From contig DASCMS010000044.1 in the NCBI GenBank assembly GCA_036011085.1, forward strand, positions 124,001-188,000: a stretch of 64,000 nt of DNA, in the 5' to 3' direction. Position numbers and translations under genes: made by a program. Below the pieces are notes generated by a model. It did not search any database, was not told the DNA's origin, and saw only the letters and a list, made by a program, of their open reading frames with translations. Shown here piece by piece: positions 1 to 8,146 of this stretch (the stretch's first letter is position 1; each line of letters opens with the position of its first letter). This DNA is from UBA8231 sp036011085 (lineage in GTDB: Bacteria > Latescibacterota > UBA2968 > UBA8231).

Positions 1-1760
1 AAGAGCCAGCCAAGCCGATGATCCGTCTCGCCACACCGCTGTTCTCAGTTACGGGTGAGCCTCGGGGGATGGTGGTAGTCAATCTCCTCGGCGAGCAGTT
101 CCTCGAACAGCTGGAGGGGGCGAAACTCGGCAGCGAGCGCCGTGTGGCCATCACTGATCGTGGTGGCAAGCTGCTCGCCGAGGGCTGGTCGGAGGGAGAG
201 GAGATGCTCGCCTTTGCCTTCGACGAAGGCCGGAGGCTGCAGGACGATCTGCCAGGCGACCTGGTGAGCATGTTGCTGCAGCAACGCGCAGGAATCCTGG
301 TCGCTCCGGACGAGGTCCTCATCGCCCACGCGACGATCACGCCAAGCACTGACCTGCCACAGCGTTTCTGGAAGGTCATCACCCGCCTTCCTCGCGCCAC
401 TGCCATGCGTGCCGTCTCCTCCTTCTCCATCCTGTTTCTGGCCATCCTCGGAATCGTGCTGATCATCGCCGTCTTCATCGGCGCCGTGGTGGCAAGACAT
501 TTTCTGCGCCCTATTCGGGATCTGAAGGCAGGAACGAAGGCCCTGGCCCGGGGCGAATACGACGTCAATCTGCAGATCCTGACGAATGATGAGATCGAAG
601 AGCTGGCTGACGATTTTCTTGCCATGACCCGGCAGCTCAAGGCCAAGGACGAGAAGATTCAGGGCTACAATCATGAACTCGAGGAGACCGTGGCCCGCCG
701 TTCGAGCGAGATCATCGAGGAGAAGCAGAAGCTCGACAGCATCGTCGAGTCGTTGGGGGCGGCCCTGGCCCTGATCGACGATCGTTTCATCATTCGCTGG
801 CACAACCAGACACTGGCACAATGGTGCGGCGCCTCCCCGCTGGGCCGCCACTGCTGCGAGGTCTACCACCGGGGAACCGAGGCTTGTGAGGGGTGTGCCC
901 TGCAGTCGGTATTCGAAACCGGCGCGGGGGAGAGCCGTGAGACCCAGCTGCCCGGTTTCGACGGACCGCGGGATTGTCTGGAGACAGTCCGTCCCATCTT
1001 CGACGAGGACGGCGGGATCAAGTACCTGCTCAAGCTGTCACAGGACATCACCGAGAAGAAGGAGTTGGAGCGCCAGCTGCTGCAGGCCGAACGGCTGTCC
1101 TCCCTGGGTGAATTCTCGGCGGGGATCGCCCACGAGATCGGCAATCCGTTGGGCTCGATGAAGCTGAACGCCCAGATCCTGGAGCGGCGCTTGAACGGGC
1201 AGGTCGACGAGCGCGTCGCCGTGCAGCGGATCGTTGACCAGATCGACCGCCTGGACGGGATCGTCAAGACGTTTTCGGCCTTCGCCAGACCCAAGCAAAC
1301 CCACGCCATCCGCTATCCCGCAGAGTCCCTGCTCGATGACGTCTTTGCTCTGACGGCGGTGAATCTACAACGCAACAAGGTGCGACTCTCACGGGACGTG
1401 CAACCCGGGATTCCGCAGGTATACGTGGATACCTCCCAGATCCAGCAGGTGGTGCTGAACCTGATTCTCAATGCCATACAGGCCATGCCAGAGGGTGGCA
1501 CGCTGAACGTGTTGTGCTCCTGCCAGGTACCTGAATACGTGCAACTCTCGATCGCAGATTCGGGCCCCGGTATTCCTGCCGAAGTGCAGGAGAAGATCTT
1601 CGAGCCCTTCTTCACAACCAAGTCGGATGGCACGGGCCTGGGGCTCTCCATCGCCTACAACCTGGTCAAACACAACGGTGGCAGGCTTTCGCTGGGAGCT
1701 CCAGAGGGCGGCGCCGAGTTCATCCTGGAGCTGCCCGTCGTCCGGGGATCCGGGCCATGA
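1..1760 (+). CDS. Sensor histidine kinase (Cache-HAMP-PAS-HisKA-HATPase), 5' end outside window
   Basis: The reading frame is open to the left edge, and the first visible residues look like the end of a periplasmic Cache domain, so the true start lies outside the window. Counting from the Met at position 18: extracytoplasmic remainder to about residue 130, a membrane helix at about 137-158, HAMP at about 158-212, a short coiled coil, PAS at about 240-345, HisKA with the phospho-acceptor His at about residue 372 in AHEIGNP, and a HATPase with N and G boxes. The PAS domain carries a Cys-Cys pair followed by a CXXC (CEGC), a pattern also found in PAS domains suspected of redox or metal sensing. 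It overlaps the next gene by 4 bases (ATGA), so the two are a translationally coupled two-component pair. The signal is unknown; control of the neighbouring electron-transfer operon is inferred from position. Confidence 0.9.
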   Translation, partial: EPAKPMIRLATPLFSVTGEPRGMVVVNLLGEQFLEQLEGAKLGSERRVAITDRGGKLLAEGWSEGEEMLAFAFDEGRRLQDDLPGDLVSMLLQQRAGILVAPDEVLIAHATITPSTDLPQRFWKVITRLPRATAMRAVSSFSILFLAILGIVLIIAVFIGAVVARHFLRPIRDLKAGTKALARGEYDVNLQILTNDEIEELADDFLAMTRQLKAKDEKIQGYNHELEETVARRSSEIIEEKQKLDSIVESLGAALALIDDRFIIRWHNQTLAQWCGASPLGRHCCEVYHRGTEACEGCALQSVFETGAGESRETQLPGFDGPRDCLETVRPIFDEDGGIKYLLKLSQDITEKKELERQLLQAERLSSLGEFSAGIAHEIGNPLGSMKLNAQILERRLNGQVDERVAVQRIVDQIDRLDGIVKTFSAFARPKQTHAIRYPAESLLDDVFALTAVNLQRNKVRLSRDVQPGIPQVYVDTSQIQQVVLNLILNAIQAMPEGGTLNVLCSCQVPEYVQLSIADSGPGIPAEVQEKIFEPFFTTKSDGTGLGLSIAYNLVKHNGGRLSLGAPEGGAEFILELPVVRGSGP

Positions 1761-3112
1761 GTTTCCGCATGTTGATCGTCGAGGACGACGAGGCCATGCG
1801 CCTGACCCTGGTGGAGTACTTCGAACAGAAGGGCTGCGAGGTGGACGCCGCCGCTGAGGGCGGGGCGGCAGTGGAAGTCCTGCAGACGAAGCTGGTGGAC
1901 ATCGTGCTGCTGGACCTGAATCTCCCCGACGGCTCCGGATTGGATTTCCTGCCCCGGATGAAGGCCCAGGACGATCAGCTGATCGTGCTCATGATGACGG
2001 CCTATCCCGATGTGCGCAACGCGGTACTGGCGATGAAGCAGGGAGCCTTTGACTACATCATCAAGCCCTTCGACCTTGATGAGTTGGACCTGACGCTGGC
2101 GCGCGTCCTGGAGCATCACCAGCTGCGTTCACGGGTTGAGCAGTTGCAGGCCGAACAGCCCCAGATGCACAAGACCGGCGGCATCCTCGGGGAAAGCACA
2201 GCCATGGCCGAGCTGCGGGAACTGATCTCGAAGGTCGCTCAGTCCCCCCGTTCAACGGTCCTGGTTCGTGGCGAGAGCGGCACCGGAAAGGAGATGGTCG
2301 TCAACGCCATCCACGCCGCCAGCGAGCGTCGCACCGGCCCCCTGATCAAGATCAACTGCAGTGCCATCCCGGAGAACCTGCTGGAGGCGGAGATCTTCGG
2401 TTACGAGAAGGGGGCTTTCACCAGCGCCGAGACCGACAAGCGGGGGCTGCTGGAGCTGGCCCACGGCGGGACGCTGTTCTTCGACGAGCTGGGCGATCTA
2501 TCGCCCGTGTTCCAGCCCAAACTCCTGCGGGTCATGGAAGAGCGCGTGTTCCGTCGGGTGGGCGGTGTGCGAGATATCGTGGTCGATGTCCGCTACGTGG
2601 CCGCCACCAATCACGATCTCGAAGAGATGGTCGAGAACGGGGCCTTTCGTGAAGATCTCTACTTCCGCTTCAAGGTGATGGAGATCCATGTCGCCCCTCT
2701 TCGCGAGCATACCGAAGATCTGCCAGTTCTGGTCGATCACCTCATCGGCACCATCGGAGGAGAGTTGGGCAAGGAGTTCGCCGGCCCGGACGATGACTTC
2801 CTGGAGATCGCGGCACGGTATTCGTGGCCGGGGAACGTCCGCGAACTGAGAAATGTCATCGAGCGACAGATGATCCTCACTCAAGACGGGCTGTTGCACG
2901 GCGAGGACTTGCCCACCGATCTCAAGCTGTCGATCTCTTCGCCGACTTCGTCCCACGACGCGGAGGCTGCGGGAGATCTGAAGGAGTTGGAGCGACACCA
3001 CATCCTGAAGGTTCTCGAACAGCATGGCGGTAACAAGTCAGAGGCCGCCAAGACGCTCAAGATCGCGCGCTCAACTCTGCAGGAGAAGCTCAAGCGGTAC
3101 CAGATCGACTGA
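1757..3112 (+). CDS. Sigma-54-dependent response regulator, NtrC family
   Basis: Three-domain enhancer-binding protein of 451 residues. The receiver domain has its phosphorylatable Asp at about residue 53 (LLDLNLPD). The AAA+ domain has Walker A GESGTGKE, and the sigma-54 contact loop reads GAFTSA instead of the usual GAFTGA. A Fis-type helix-turn-helix is at the C terminus (GNKSEAAKTLKI). It is coupled to the upstream kinase by a 4-base overlap. Its stop codon lies inside the first of two palindromes that precede the next operon, a layout that suggests the regulator binds there and activates the downstream Idr-like genes. The loop change may alter sigma-54 contact. The domain assignment is secure; the target is inferred. 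Confidence 0.95.
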   Translation: MSFRMLIVEDDEAMRLTLVEYFEQKGCEVDAAAEGGAAVEVLQTKLVDIVLLDLNLPDGSGLDFLPRMKAQDDQLIVLMMTAYPDVRNAVLAMKQGAFDYIIKPFDLDELDLTLARVLEHHQLRSRVEQLQAEQPQMHKTGGILGESTAMAELRELISKVAQSPRSTVLVRGESGTGKEMVVNAIHAASERRTGPLIKINCSAIPENLLEAEIFGYEKGAFTSAETDKRGLLELAHGGTLFFDELGDLSPVFQPKLLRVMEERVFRRVGGVRDIVVDVRYVAATNHDLEEMVENGAFREDLYFRFKVMEIHVAPLREHTEDLPVLVDHLIGTIGGELGKEFAGPDDDFLEIAARYSWPGNVRELRNVIERQMILTQDGLLHGEDLPTDLKLSISSPTSSHDAEAAGDLKELERHHILKVLEQHGGNKSEAAKTLKIARSTLQEKLKRYQID

Positions 3113-3158
3113 CCGAGTTTCGGTCAATCTCCCGACGCGGCTGACCGATTTCCGGTCG
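3110..3158. promoter_or_regulatory. Two tandem palindromes, candidate enhancer-binding sites
   Basis: Two related inverted repeats are seen directly. The first, at 3110-3126, reads TGACCGA-gtt-TCGGTCA and is perfect in both 7-base arms. The second, at 3142-3158, has the same left arm and the core GACCG...CGGTC. Their centres are 32 bp apart, about three helical turns, as expected for a pair of activator dimers on one DNA face. They lie between an NtrC-type regulator gene and the first gene of an operon starting at 3354. I did not find a convincing -24/-12 sigma-54 promoter in 3160-3350; the TTGGC at 3166-3170 has a poor -12 element. Neither hairpin is followed by a T-run, so a terminator is less likely. 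Confidence 0.5.
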
Positions 3159-3353
3159 CCCAAGCTTGGCGCCTGCCCTTCCGCTCCGGCTGTCCCTGTC
3201 CAGCCATTCTGCCTCAAGATCATGTATAAAAGGACGTTAGGGTCCCCTTACTGAGCGTGTTGGTGTCCGCTTCGTCTGGCGGGCAAGCCAGTTGCTCTGG
3301 CTCGGGGGCTGTCCCGATCGGTGAAACCAGAATCTGAAGGAGGGCGATTCTCG

Positions 3354-4529
3354 ATGACATCCAGGTACACAACTGGTGGGAGTAGCAGCAGACGAAGACT
3401 CGCGGCGGCACTCATCGCCGGCTTCTTCTTCTCGATTCTGGCGCAACAGGCCGACGCCGCCGACGGCCAGGGCGCCAAGTACTACGGCGATTTCCGCTAT
3501 CGCTTCGAGCAGGACTGGGACTCGGACAAGACCAACGGTTCGCAGCGTGACGATCGTTCCCGTCTGCGCTACCGCCTGCGTTTCGGCTTCAACTATCAGT
3601 GGGACGATCACTTCAGCTTCGGCGGACGCCTGCGCTCGGGTAATCCCGCCGATCAGCAGTCGCCGCACATCACTCTGGGCAACGAGTTCGAGCCGGCGGA
3701 CATCAACATCGACAAGGCCTTCCTCAAGGGGAATTACGGCTCGAGCTGGTGGTGGGTGGGCAAGAACAGCCTGCCCTTCTGGAAGCAGAACGAAATGTTC
3801 TGGGACGACGACGTCACCGCCGAGGGGCTGGCACTGGGGCGGAGCTTCGCCGCCGGCAACAAGCTCAAGCTCAAGGCCACGGCCGGCTACTTCATCGTCG
3901 GCCACTCGGGCATGGCCTTCTCCGACGACGCCACGATGACGGCAGCACAGGTGGCCCTGGAGGGGCTGAATCTCGGCACTGCCGCGCTGAAGCTGGCCAG
4001 CGGTTACTACCTGCTCAGCGACATCCCCGACCAGAACGACGGCACGGCTACTTCCGTGGTCGACTACAAGCTGCTCGTCTCAGGGGCGCAGCTCGGTCTC
4101 AAAGGCGGGTTGCCTCTGACTCTCGGTCTGGACTTCATGCTCAACACCGAAGACTACGCCGATCATCCCACCATCGGCGGCTCCAACCTGGAGGACGAGA
4201 CGACGGGCTTCGTCGTCAGCGTCAAGTACGGCTCGCTGAACGCCAGGGGTGACACCCAGTTCCGCTACTACTTCGCCAGCATCGGCAAGTACGCGGTGGT
4301 CGACTATTTCGCTCAGGATGACTGGGTGCGGTGGAACTACAGCGGCGCCAGTGGCGCGCGTTCGAGCAATTTCCAGGGCCACGAGTTGCGTTGTGCCTAT
4401 GCCTTCGGTCCCAAGTTCAACGCCGTGGCCCGGCTCTATCTGGTCGAGGCCAAAGAGAAGAAATCGGCGGGTGACCTGGCGCTGGAGTCGGGCAACCGCT
4501 TTCGCCTCGACTTCAACATCGGCTTCTAG
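3354..4529 (+). CDS. Outer-membrane beta-barrel (porin-like) protein
   Basis: A 391-residue protein. The ATG at 3354 is chosen over the GTG at 3321 because a strong AAGGAGGG (3337-3344) sits just upstream and the resulting N terminus is a signal peptide (basic RRR, hydrophobic stretch, cleavage near QQADAAD). The mature part is rich in alternating aromatic/polar strands, Gly and Asp, and ends in a strand with terminal Phe (FNIGF), typical of an outer-membrane barrel. I cannot assign a named porin family. As first gene of the operon it may provide a diffusion channel for the substrate of the periplasmic oxidoreductase encoded downstream, but that role is inferred from position only. Confidence 0.75.
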   Translation: MTSRYTTGGSSSRRRLAAALIAGFFFSILAQQADAADGQGAKYYGDFRYRFEQDWDSDKTNGSQRDDRSRLRYRLRFGFNYQWDDHFSFGGRLRSGNPADQQSPHITLGNEFEPADINIDKAFLKGNYGSSWWWVGKNSLPFWKQNEMFWDDDVTAEGLALGRSFAAGNKLKLKATAGYFIVGHSGMAFSDDATMTAAQVALEGLNLGTAALKLASGYYLLSDIPDQNDGTATSVVDYKLLVSGAQLGLKGGLPLTLGLDFMLNTEDYADHPTIGGSNLEDETTGFVVSVKYGSLNARGDTQFRYYFASIGKYAVVDYFAQDDWVRWNYSGASGARSSNFQGHELRCAYAFGPKFNAVARLYLVEAKEKKSAGDLALESGNRFRLDFNIGF

Positions 4530-4552
4530 GCTTCGAGACACGGAGAGAATCA

Positions 4553-5326
4553 ATGAACACGAGGACATCACGCATCACGTGGTTCCGCCCCATGCTGATC
4601 ATGCTCTGTTCGATGCCCATGGCGGTGGCTGCAGCCAAGAAGGTCACCTACGAGGAAGTGGCGGTGACGGACGGAGTCAGCATAACGGGCAAGGTCACCT
4701 TCGAGGGCGACCACCCAGCCGCCAAGACGAAGACAATCAACAAGGACATACCCACCTGCGGCGAGGGTGAGCGCGAATACAACATCACCACCATCGGCGA
4801 CGACGGGTCAGTGCTCAATGCCGTGGTCTACATCGAGAAGATCGCTGCCGGCAAGGCCTGGGATGGCAAGGAGGTCTTCGAACTGGAGCAGGCCGGGTGT
4901 GCCTTCCTGCCCAAGTCGTACGTGGTCAGGCGCGGTGCCGATCTGCACGTGCAGAACAAGGACGACGTCTTCCACAACATCCACAGCTATGAGATCGCCG
5001 GGAAGGCGCGTATCACCATGTTCAACAGCGGCCAGCCGGCCAACAGCGAGTTCACCAAGCCTTTGCGCATGCGGCGACGGGGCTCGCACGCCATCAAGCT
5101 GGAATGTGACGCCCACAACTTCATGCACGAATGGATGTTCGCGGCGGACAACCCCTACTACAGTGTCACCGGTGAGGATGGCGCTTTCGAGATCGGTGAC
5201 GTGCCTCCCGGCAAGTACAAGCTGTCAGTGTGGCACCCGGTCCTCGGCACGGAAACGACCCAGATCGAGGTGGCCGCGGGAGCGGCGAGCACCCAGGCCT
5301 TCCTCTATCAAGGCAAGGTGAAGTGA
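4553..5326 (+). CDS. Periplasmic cupredoxin-like protein with carboxypeptidase-regulatory-like fold
   Basis: A 257-residue secreted protein with a signal peptide ending near AVAAAKK. The C-terminal third (GEDGAFEIGDVPPGKYKL) is a carboxypeptidase regulatory-like beta domain. The middle has candidate type-1 copper ligands: His141 or His144 (VFHNIH), then Cys185, His188, Met191, His192 and Met195 in CDAHNFMHEWM. Proteins of this kind are often annotated as methylamine utilization protein or plastocyanin-like and occur beside MauG-type peroxidases, as here. Its stop overlaps the start of the next gene (TGATG). A likely role is a small copper electron carrier for the di-haem proteins. A paralogue of 241 residues lies at 29943. 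Copper binding is inferred. Confidence 0.75.
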   Translation: MNTRTSRITWFRPMLIMLCSMPMAVAAAKKVTYEEVAVTDGVSITGKVTFEGDHPAAKTKTINKDIPTCGEGEREYNITTIGDDGSVLNAVVYIEKIAAGKAWDGKEVFELEQAGCAFLPKSYVVRRGADLHVQNKDDVFHNIHSYEIAGKARITMFNSGQPANSEFTKPLRMRRRGSHAIKLECDAHNFMHEWMFAADNPYYSVTGEDGAFEIGDVPPGKYKLSVWHPVLGTETTQIEVAAGAASTQAFLYQGKVK

Positions 5327-6441
5327 TGAAGAACGCCAGGAATTCAAGTATCCTTCTCATTCTCTGTGCTGCGGTCCTCGGCTCTGCGAGCCTTGCCGCG
5401 GCCAAGGACGATGTTCCAGCCATCGGACCTCTCGAGCCTCTGGAGGTGAACACAGCCCGGGCTGAACTAGGCAAGGAACTGTTCTTCGACGTGCGACTGT
5501 CGGGAGATGCGGCCATCAGCTGCGCCACCTGTCACGATCCGACGAAGGGCTGGGCCGATGGCCTGCCTCTGTCCAAGGCCTATCCGGGCTCAGAGTATTT
5601 CCGCAACGCCAAGACCTACCTCAACTCGGCCTACGCCCGGTATTTCTACTGGGACGGCCGCTTGTCGGGTAACGACGGGGCCACACTGGTTCGCGACTCG
5701 ATCACCGAGACTCACTTCCTCAACATGGACGGCCGTTTGATGTTCCTGCGGCTGCAGCAGGTCCCGGAGTACGTGGAGATGTTCCAGCAGGCCTTCGGTG
5801 CCGAACCGAGTTTCGGACGGGTGCTGAAGGCGGTGGCCGAGTTCCAGAAGACGGTGGTCTCCCGGAATGTGCCCTTCGACAACTATGCAGCCGGTGACAA
5901 GGATGCCCTGAGCAAGGACGCCCGGAAGGGACTGAAGCTTTTCCGCGGCAAGGCCGGCTGCATTCAGTGTCACAACGGCTCCTACTTCAGTGACGGCGAG
6001 CCGCACAACCTGGGCGTGGCCGAGAACGAGGACATCCTCAACACGCCGCTGCGGCACATCACCATGCGCTCCATGTTCAAGTTCATGGGTGTCGACGGCT
6101 TTGAGAACGTCAAGACCGACGTCGGCTTCTACACGGTGTCCAAGAACGACGCAGATCGCGGTTCCTTCGTCACGCCGACGCTGCGGGAGCTGACCAGAAC
6201 AGCCCCCTACATGCACAACGGCACGCTGGCCACCCTGGACGACGTGATCGATTTCTACAATCAAGGTGGCGGCGCGGGTGATCGTACCGATCCACGACTG
6301 AAGAAGCTCAAGCTGAAAGACTCCGAGCGCCGACAGCTCCGCGTATTCCTCGAGGCGCTCAGCGGTGACGAGGTGATCATCGAGCCTCCCGCCTTCAAGC
6401 CATATCAGGTGATAGAAAACTGGACGGAGGTGCCGAATTGA
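5326..6441 (+). CDS. Di-haem cytochrome c peroxidase/MauG-family protein (IdrP-like)
   Basis: A 371-residue periplasmic protein. The ATG at 5326 overlaps the preceding stop and begins a clear signal peptide (SASLAAAKDD). Two haem c sites are visible: CATCH at residues 66-70 and CIQCH at 212-216. Between and after them are typical bacterial CCP/MauG features (a YLNSAY region, the TAPYMHNG segment and the FYNQGGG loop). Family members reduce H2O2 or carry out MauG-like oxidation using two c haems. It is followed by a second paralogue, a Rieske protein and an AioA-type enzyme, the same gene content as idrP1-idrP2-idrB-idrA of iodate reducers, where the peroxidases are thought to detoxify H2O2 or reactive iodine products. 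Confidence 0.9.
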   Translation: MKNARNSSILLILCAAVLGSASLAAAKDDVPAIGPLEPLEVNTARAELGKELFFDVRLSGDAAISCATCHDPTKGWADGLPLSKAYPGSEYFRNAKTYLNSAYARYFYWDGRLSGNDGATLVRDSITETHFLNMDGRLMFLRLQQVPEYVEMFQQAFGAEPSFGRVLKAVAEFQKTVVSRNVPFDNYAAGDKDALSKDARKGLKLFRGKAGCIQCHNGSYFSDGEPHNLGVAENEDILNTPLRHITMRSMFKFMGVDGFENVKTDVGFYTVSKNDADRGSFVTPTLRELTRTAPYMHNGTLATLDDVIDFYNQGGGAGDRTDPRLKKLKLKDSERRQLRVFLEALSGDEVIIEPPAFKPYQVIENWTEVPN

Positions 6442-7553
6442 AACGCGTCGCTCTCGCTCTGCTGCTGGTGGCCGCGGCGGGCTCCGCGGAAGCTGCCGAC
6501 TTCCCCCCGCTGGGACCGCTGGGACCGGTTCCCGTACCCGACGACAACAAGATCACTCCCGAGAAGGTAGAACTCGGCAAGCTGCTCTACTTCGATCCCA
6601 GGCTGGGCGGAGATATGTCGACATCCTGCGCCGACTGTCATGCACCCGACAAGGGCTGGCAGGATCTGCAACCCATCTGTCGGGGGTATCCCGGAACCGA
6701 GCACTGGCGCAACTGCCAGACCATCGTCAACTCGGCCTATTACTCACAACTGTTCTGGGCGGGCTCATCCACCTCCCTGGAGGCCCAGGCGCCCAGTGCC
6801 GCCCGTGGCGCCGTAGCCGGCAACGGCGAACGGGACATGATGGAAGAGCGTCTGGCCCAGGTGCCGGTATACATCGAGATGTTCGAGGCTGCCTTCGGTA
6901 CCAAGCGTCCTCTGTTGCGCGACGCCTGGCGAGCCATCGCCACCTTCGAGCGCACCCTCGTGCAGCGGGACACGCCCTTCGACCAATACATGCTCGGCGA
7001 CAAGAGTGCTCTCACGGCACAACAGATCGAGGGCAAGGAACTGTTCGAAGGCAAGGCGGGCTGTATCCACTGTCACAACGGCGCCTTTCTGACCGACGAG
7101 AAGTACTACAACCTGGGCCTGCCGGAAAACGAGATCTTCGAAGAGTCCGAGCTGCACCAGATCACCTTCCGCTTCGAGCAGTACGCCAAAGGCGTACCTG
7201 AAGACATCTACCGGTCGGTGAAGACCGACCTGGGGCTCTACTACCGGATGAAGGACCGGGAGAGCATGGGCAAGTTCCGCACGCCCACTTTGCGCTACCT
7301 CGAATACAGTTCGCCGTACATGCACAACGGGGTCTTCTTCGACCTGATCGAGGTCGTGGAGTTCTACAACGAGGGCGGCGGCGAGGATGCTATCGAGCGC
7401 AACTTCGGCCATTCCACCAAGACGCCTCTGCTGCAGCCCCTGGGTCTCACCGACGCAGAGATGGAAGCCATCGTAGCGTTTCTGGAATCGCTCACCGGCG
7501 ACGAGATCACCATGGAGGCTCCCGAGCTTCCCAAAGACGCCGTGATGAAATAG
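6438..7553 (+). CDS. Second di-haem cytochrome c peroxidase/MauG-family protein (IdrP-like)
   Basis: A 371-residue paralogue of the preceding gene. Translation starts at TTG 6438 (TTGA overlap with the upstream stop), supported by the strong ACGGAGGTG just before it and an immediate signal peptide (MKRVALALLLVAAAGSAEAA). Haem c sites are CADCH at residues 64-68 and CIHCH at 209-213. The YMHNGVFF and FYNEGGG segments match the CCP/MauG fold. Having two consecutive MauG-type genes beside a Rieske/AioA pair is the gene-content signature of iodate reductase clusters. A two-partner peroxidase acting on intermediates of the neighbouring enzyme is the simplest role. Confidence 0.9.
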   Translation: MKRVALALLLVAAAGSAEAADFPPLGPLGPVPVPDDNKITPEKVELGKLLYFDPRLGGDMSTSCADCHAPDKGWQDLQPICRGYPGTEHWRNCQTIVNSAYYSQLFWAGSSTSLEAQAPSAARGAVAGNGERDMMEERLAQVPVYIEMFEAAFGTKRPLLRDAWRAIATFERTLVQRDTPFDQYMLGDKSALTAQQIEGKELFEGKAGCIHCHNGAFLTDEKYYNLGLPENEIFEESELHQITFRFEQYAKGVPEDIYRSVKTDLGLYYRMKDRESMGKFRTPTLRYLEYSSPYMHNGVFFDLIEVVEFYNEGGGEDAIERNFGHSTKTPLLQPLGLTDAEMEAIVAFLESLTGDEITMEAPELPKDAVMK

Positions 7554-7562
7554 GAGGAACTC

Positions 7563-8114
7563 ATGACCGCCAATACAGCAGTGGACAAGCAGAACCCGGC
7601 TTCGCCAGACAAGCTTCCGGGCTGCATGGGACGCCGGCAGTTCCTCCTGACGGGTGCCGCGGCGACGGTGTGCACACTGATCCTGCCTGGCGTCGGGCCG
7701 AGCGAGGTTCAGGCCCTGGAGATGGCTTACCCGAGAAAGCGGATCGGCAAGGTTTCCCAGCTGCAGGAAGGGGTGCAGATCAACTTCTCCTACCCCGATG
7801 CCGCGACCAGCAACTTCCTCGTCAAGCTGGGAGTGGAGGGTGGACGCGGCGTTGGCGCCGGCAAGGACATCGTCGCCTTCAACAGTCTGTGTACCCACAT
7901 GGGTGGACCGCTCACCGGACTCTACCAGCACGAACACAAGGCGGCGGGCCCATGCCCCTTCCACTTGACGACCTTCGACCTGTCCCGCTACGGCATCGTC
8001 ATCGCCGGACACGCGTCTGAGTCTCTGACCCAGGTGATGCTGGAAGTCGACGGTGATGACATTTACGCCACGGGCTTTGCGGGCCTGGTCTACGGCAAGC
8101 ACGCCAACCTATAG
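7563..8114 (+). CDS. Rieske [2Fe-2S] subunit with Tat signal (IdrB/AioB type)
   Basis: A 183-residue small subunit. The N terminus has a twin-arginine signal (GRRQFLLTG, residues 23-31). Rieske cluster ligands are Cys110/His112 (CTHMGG) and Cys131/His134 (CPFH). The disulfide cysteines of bc1-type Rieske proteins are replaced by Gly115 and Phe133, as in the arsenite oxidase of Rhizobium NT-26, which implies a lower-potential cluster. In arsenite oxidase and iodate reductase this subunit carries the Tat signal for both subunits and passes electrons between the [3Fe-4S] cluster and an external cytochrome or copper protein. It has a strong AGGAGG ribosome site and is followed after 32 bases by the catalytic subunit. 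Confidence 0.92.
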   Translation: MTANTAVDKQNPASPDKLPGCMGRRQFLLTGAAATVCTLILPGVGPSEVQALEMAYPRKRIGKVSQLQEGVQINFSYPDAATSNFLVKLGVEGGRGVGAGKDIVAFNSLCTHMGGPLTGLYQHEHKAAGPCPFHLTTFDLSRYGIVIAGHASESLTQVMLEVDGDDIYATGFAGLVYGKHANL

Positions 8115-8146
8115 ATCCGGTACGGAAACCAGAGAGGGCTGATACC

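Noticed and set aside
3111..3125. Hairpin after the NtrC-type gene as intrinsic terminator
   Set aside because: No T-run follows, and a second similar palindrome at 32 bp favours protein binding sites.
3277..3302. Alternative hairpins CTGGC/GCCAG/CTGGC in the leader of the 3354 gene, considered as an RNA switch
   Set aside because: Only 5-base stems, no terminator or conserved aptamer core nearby.
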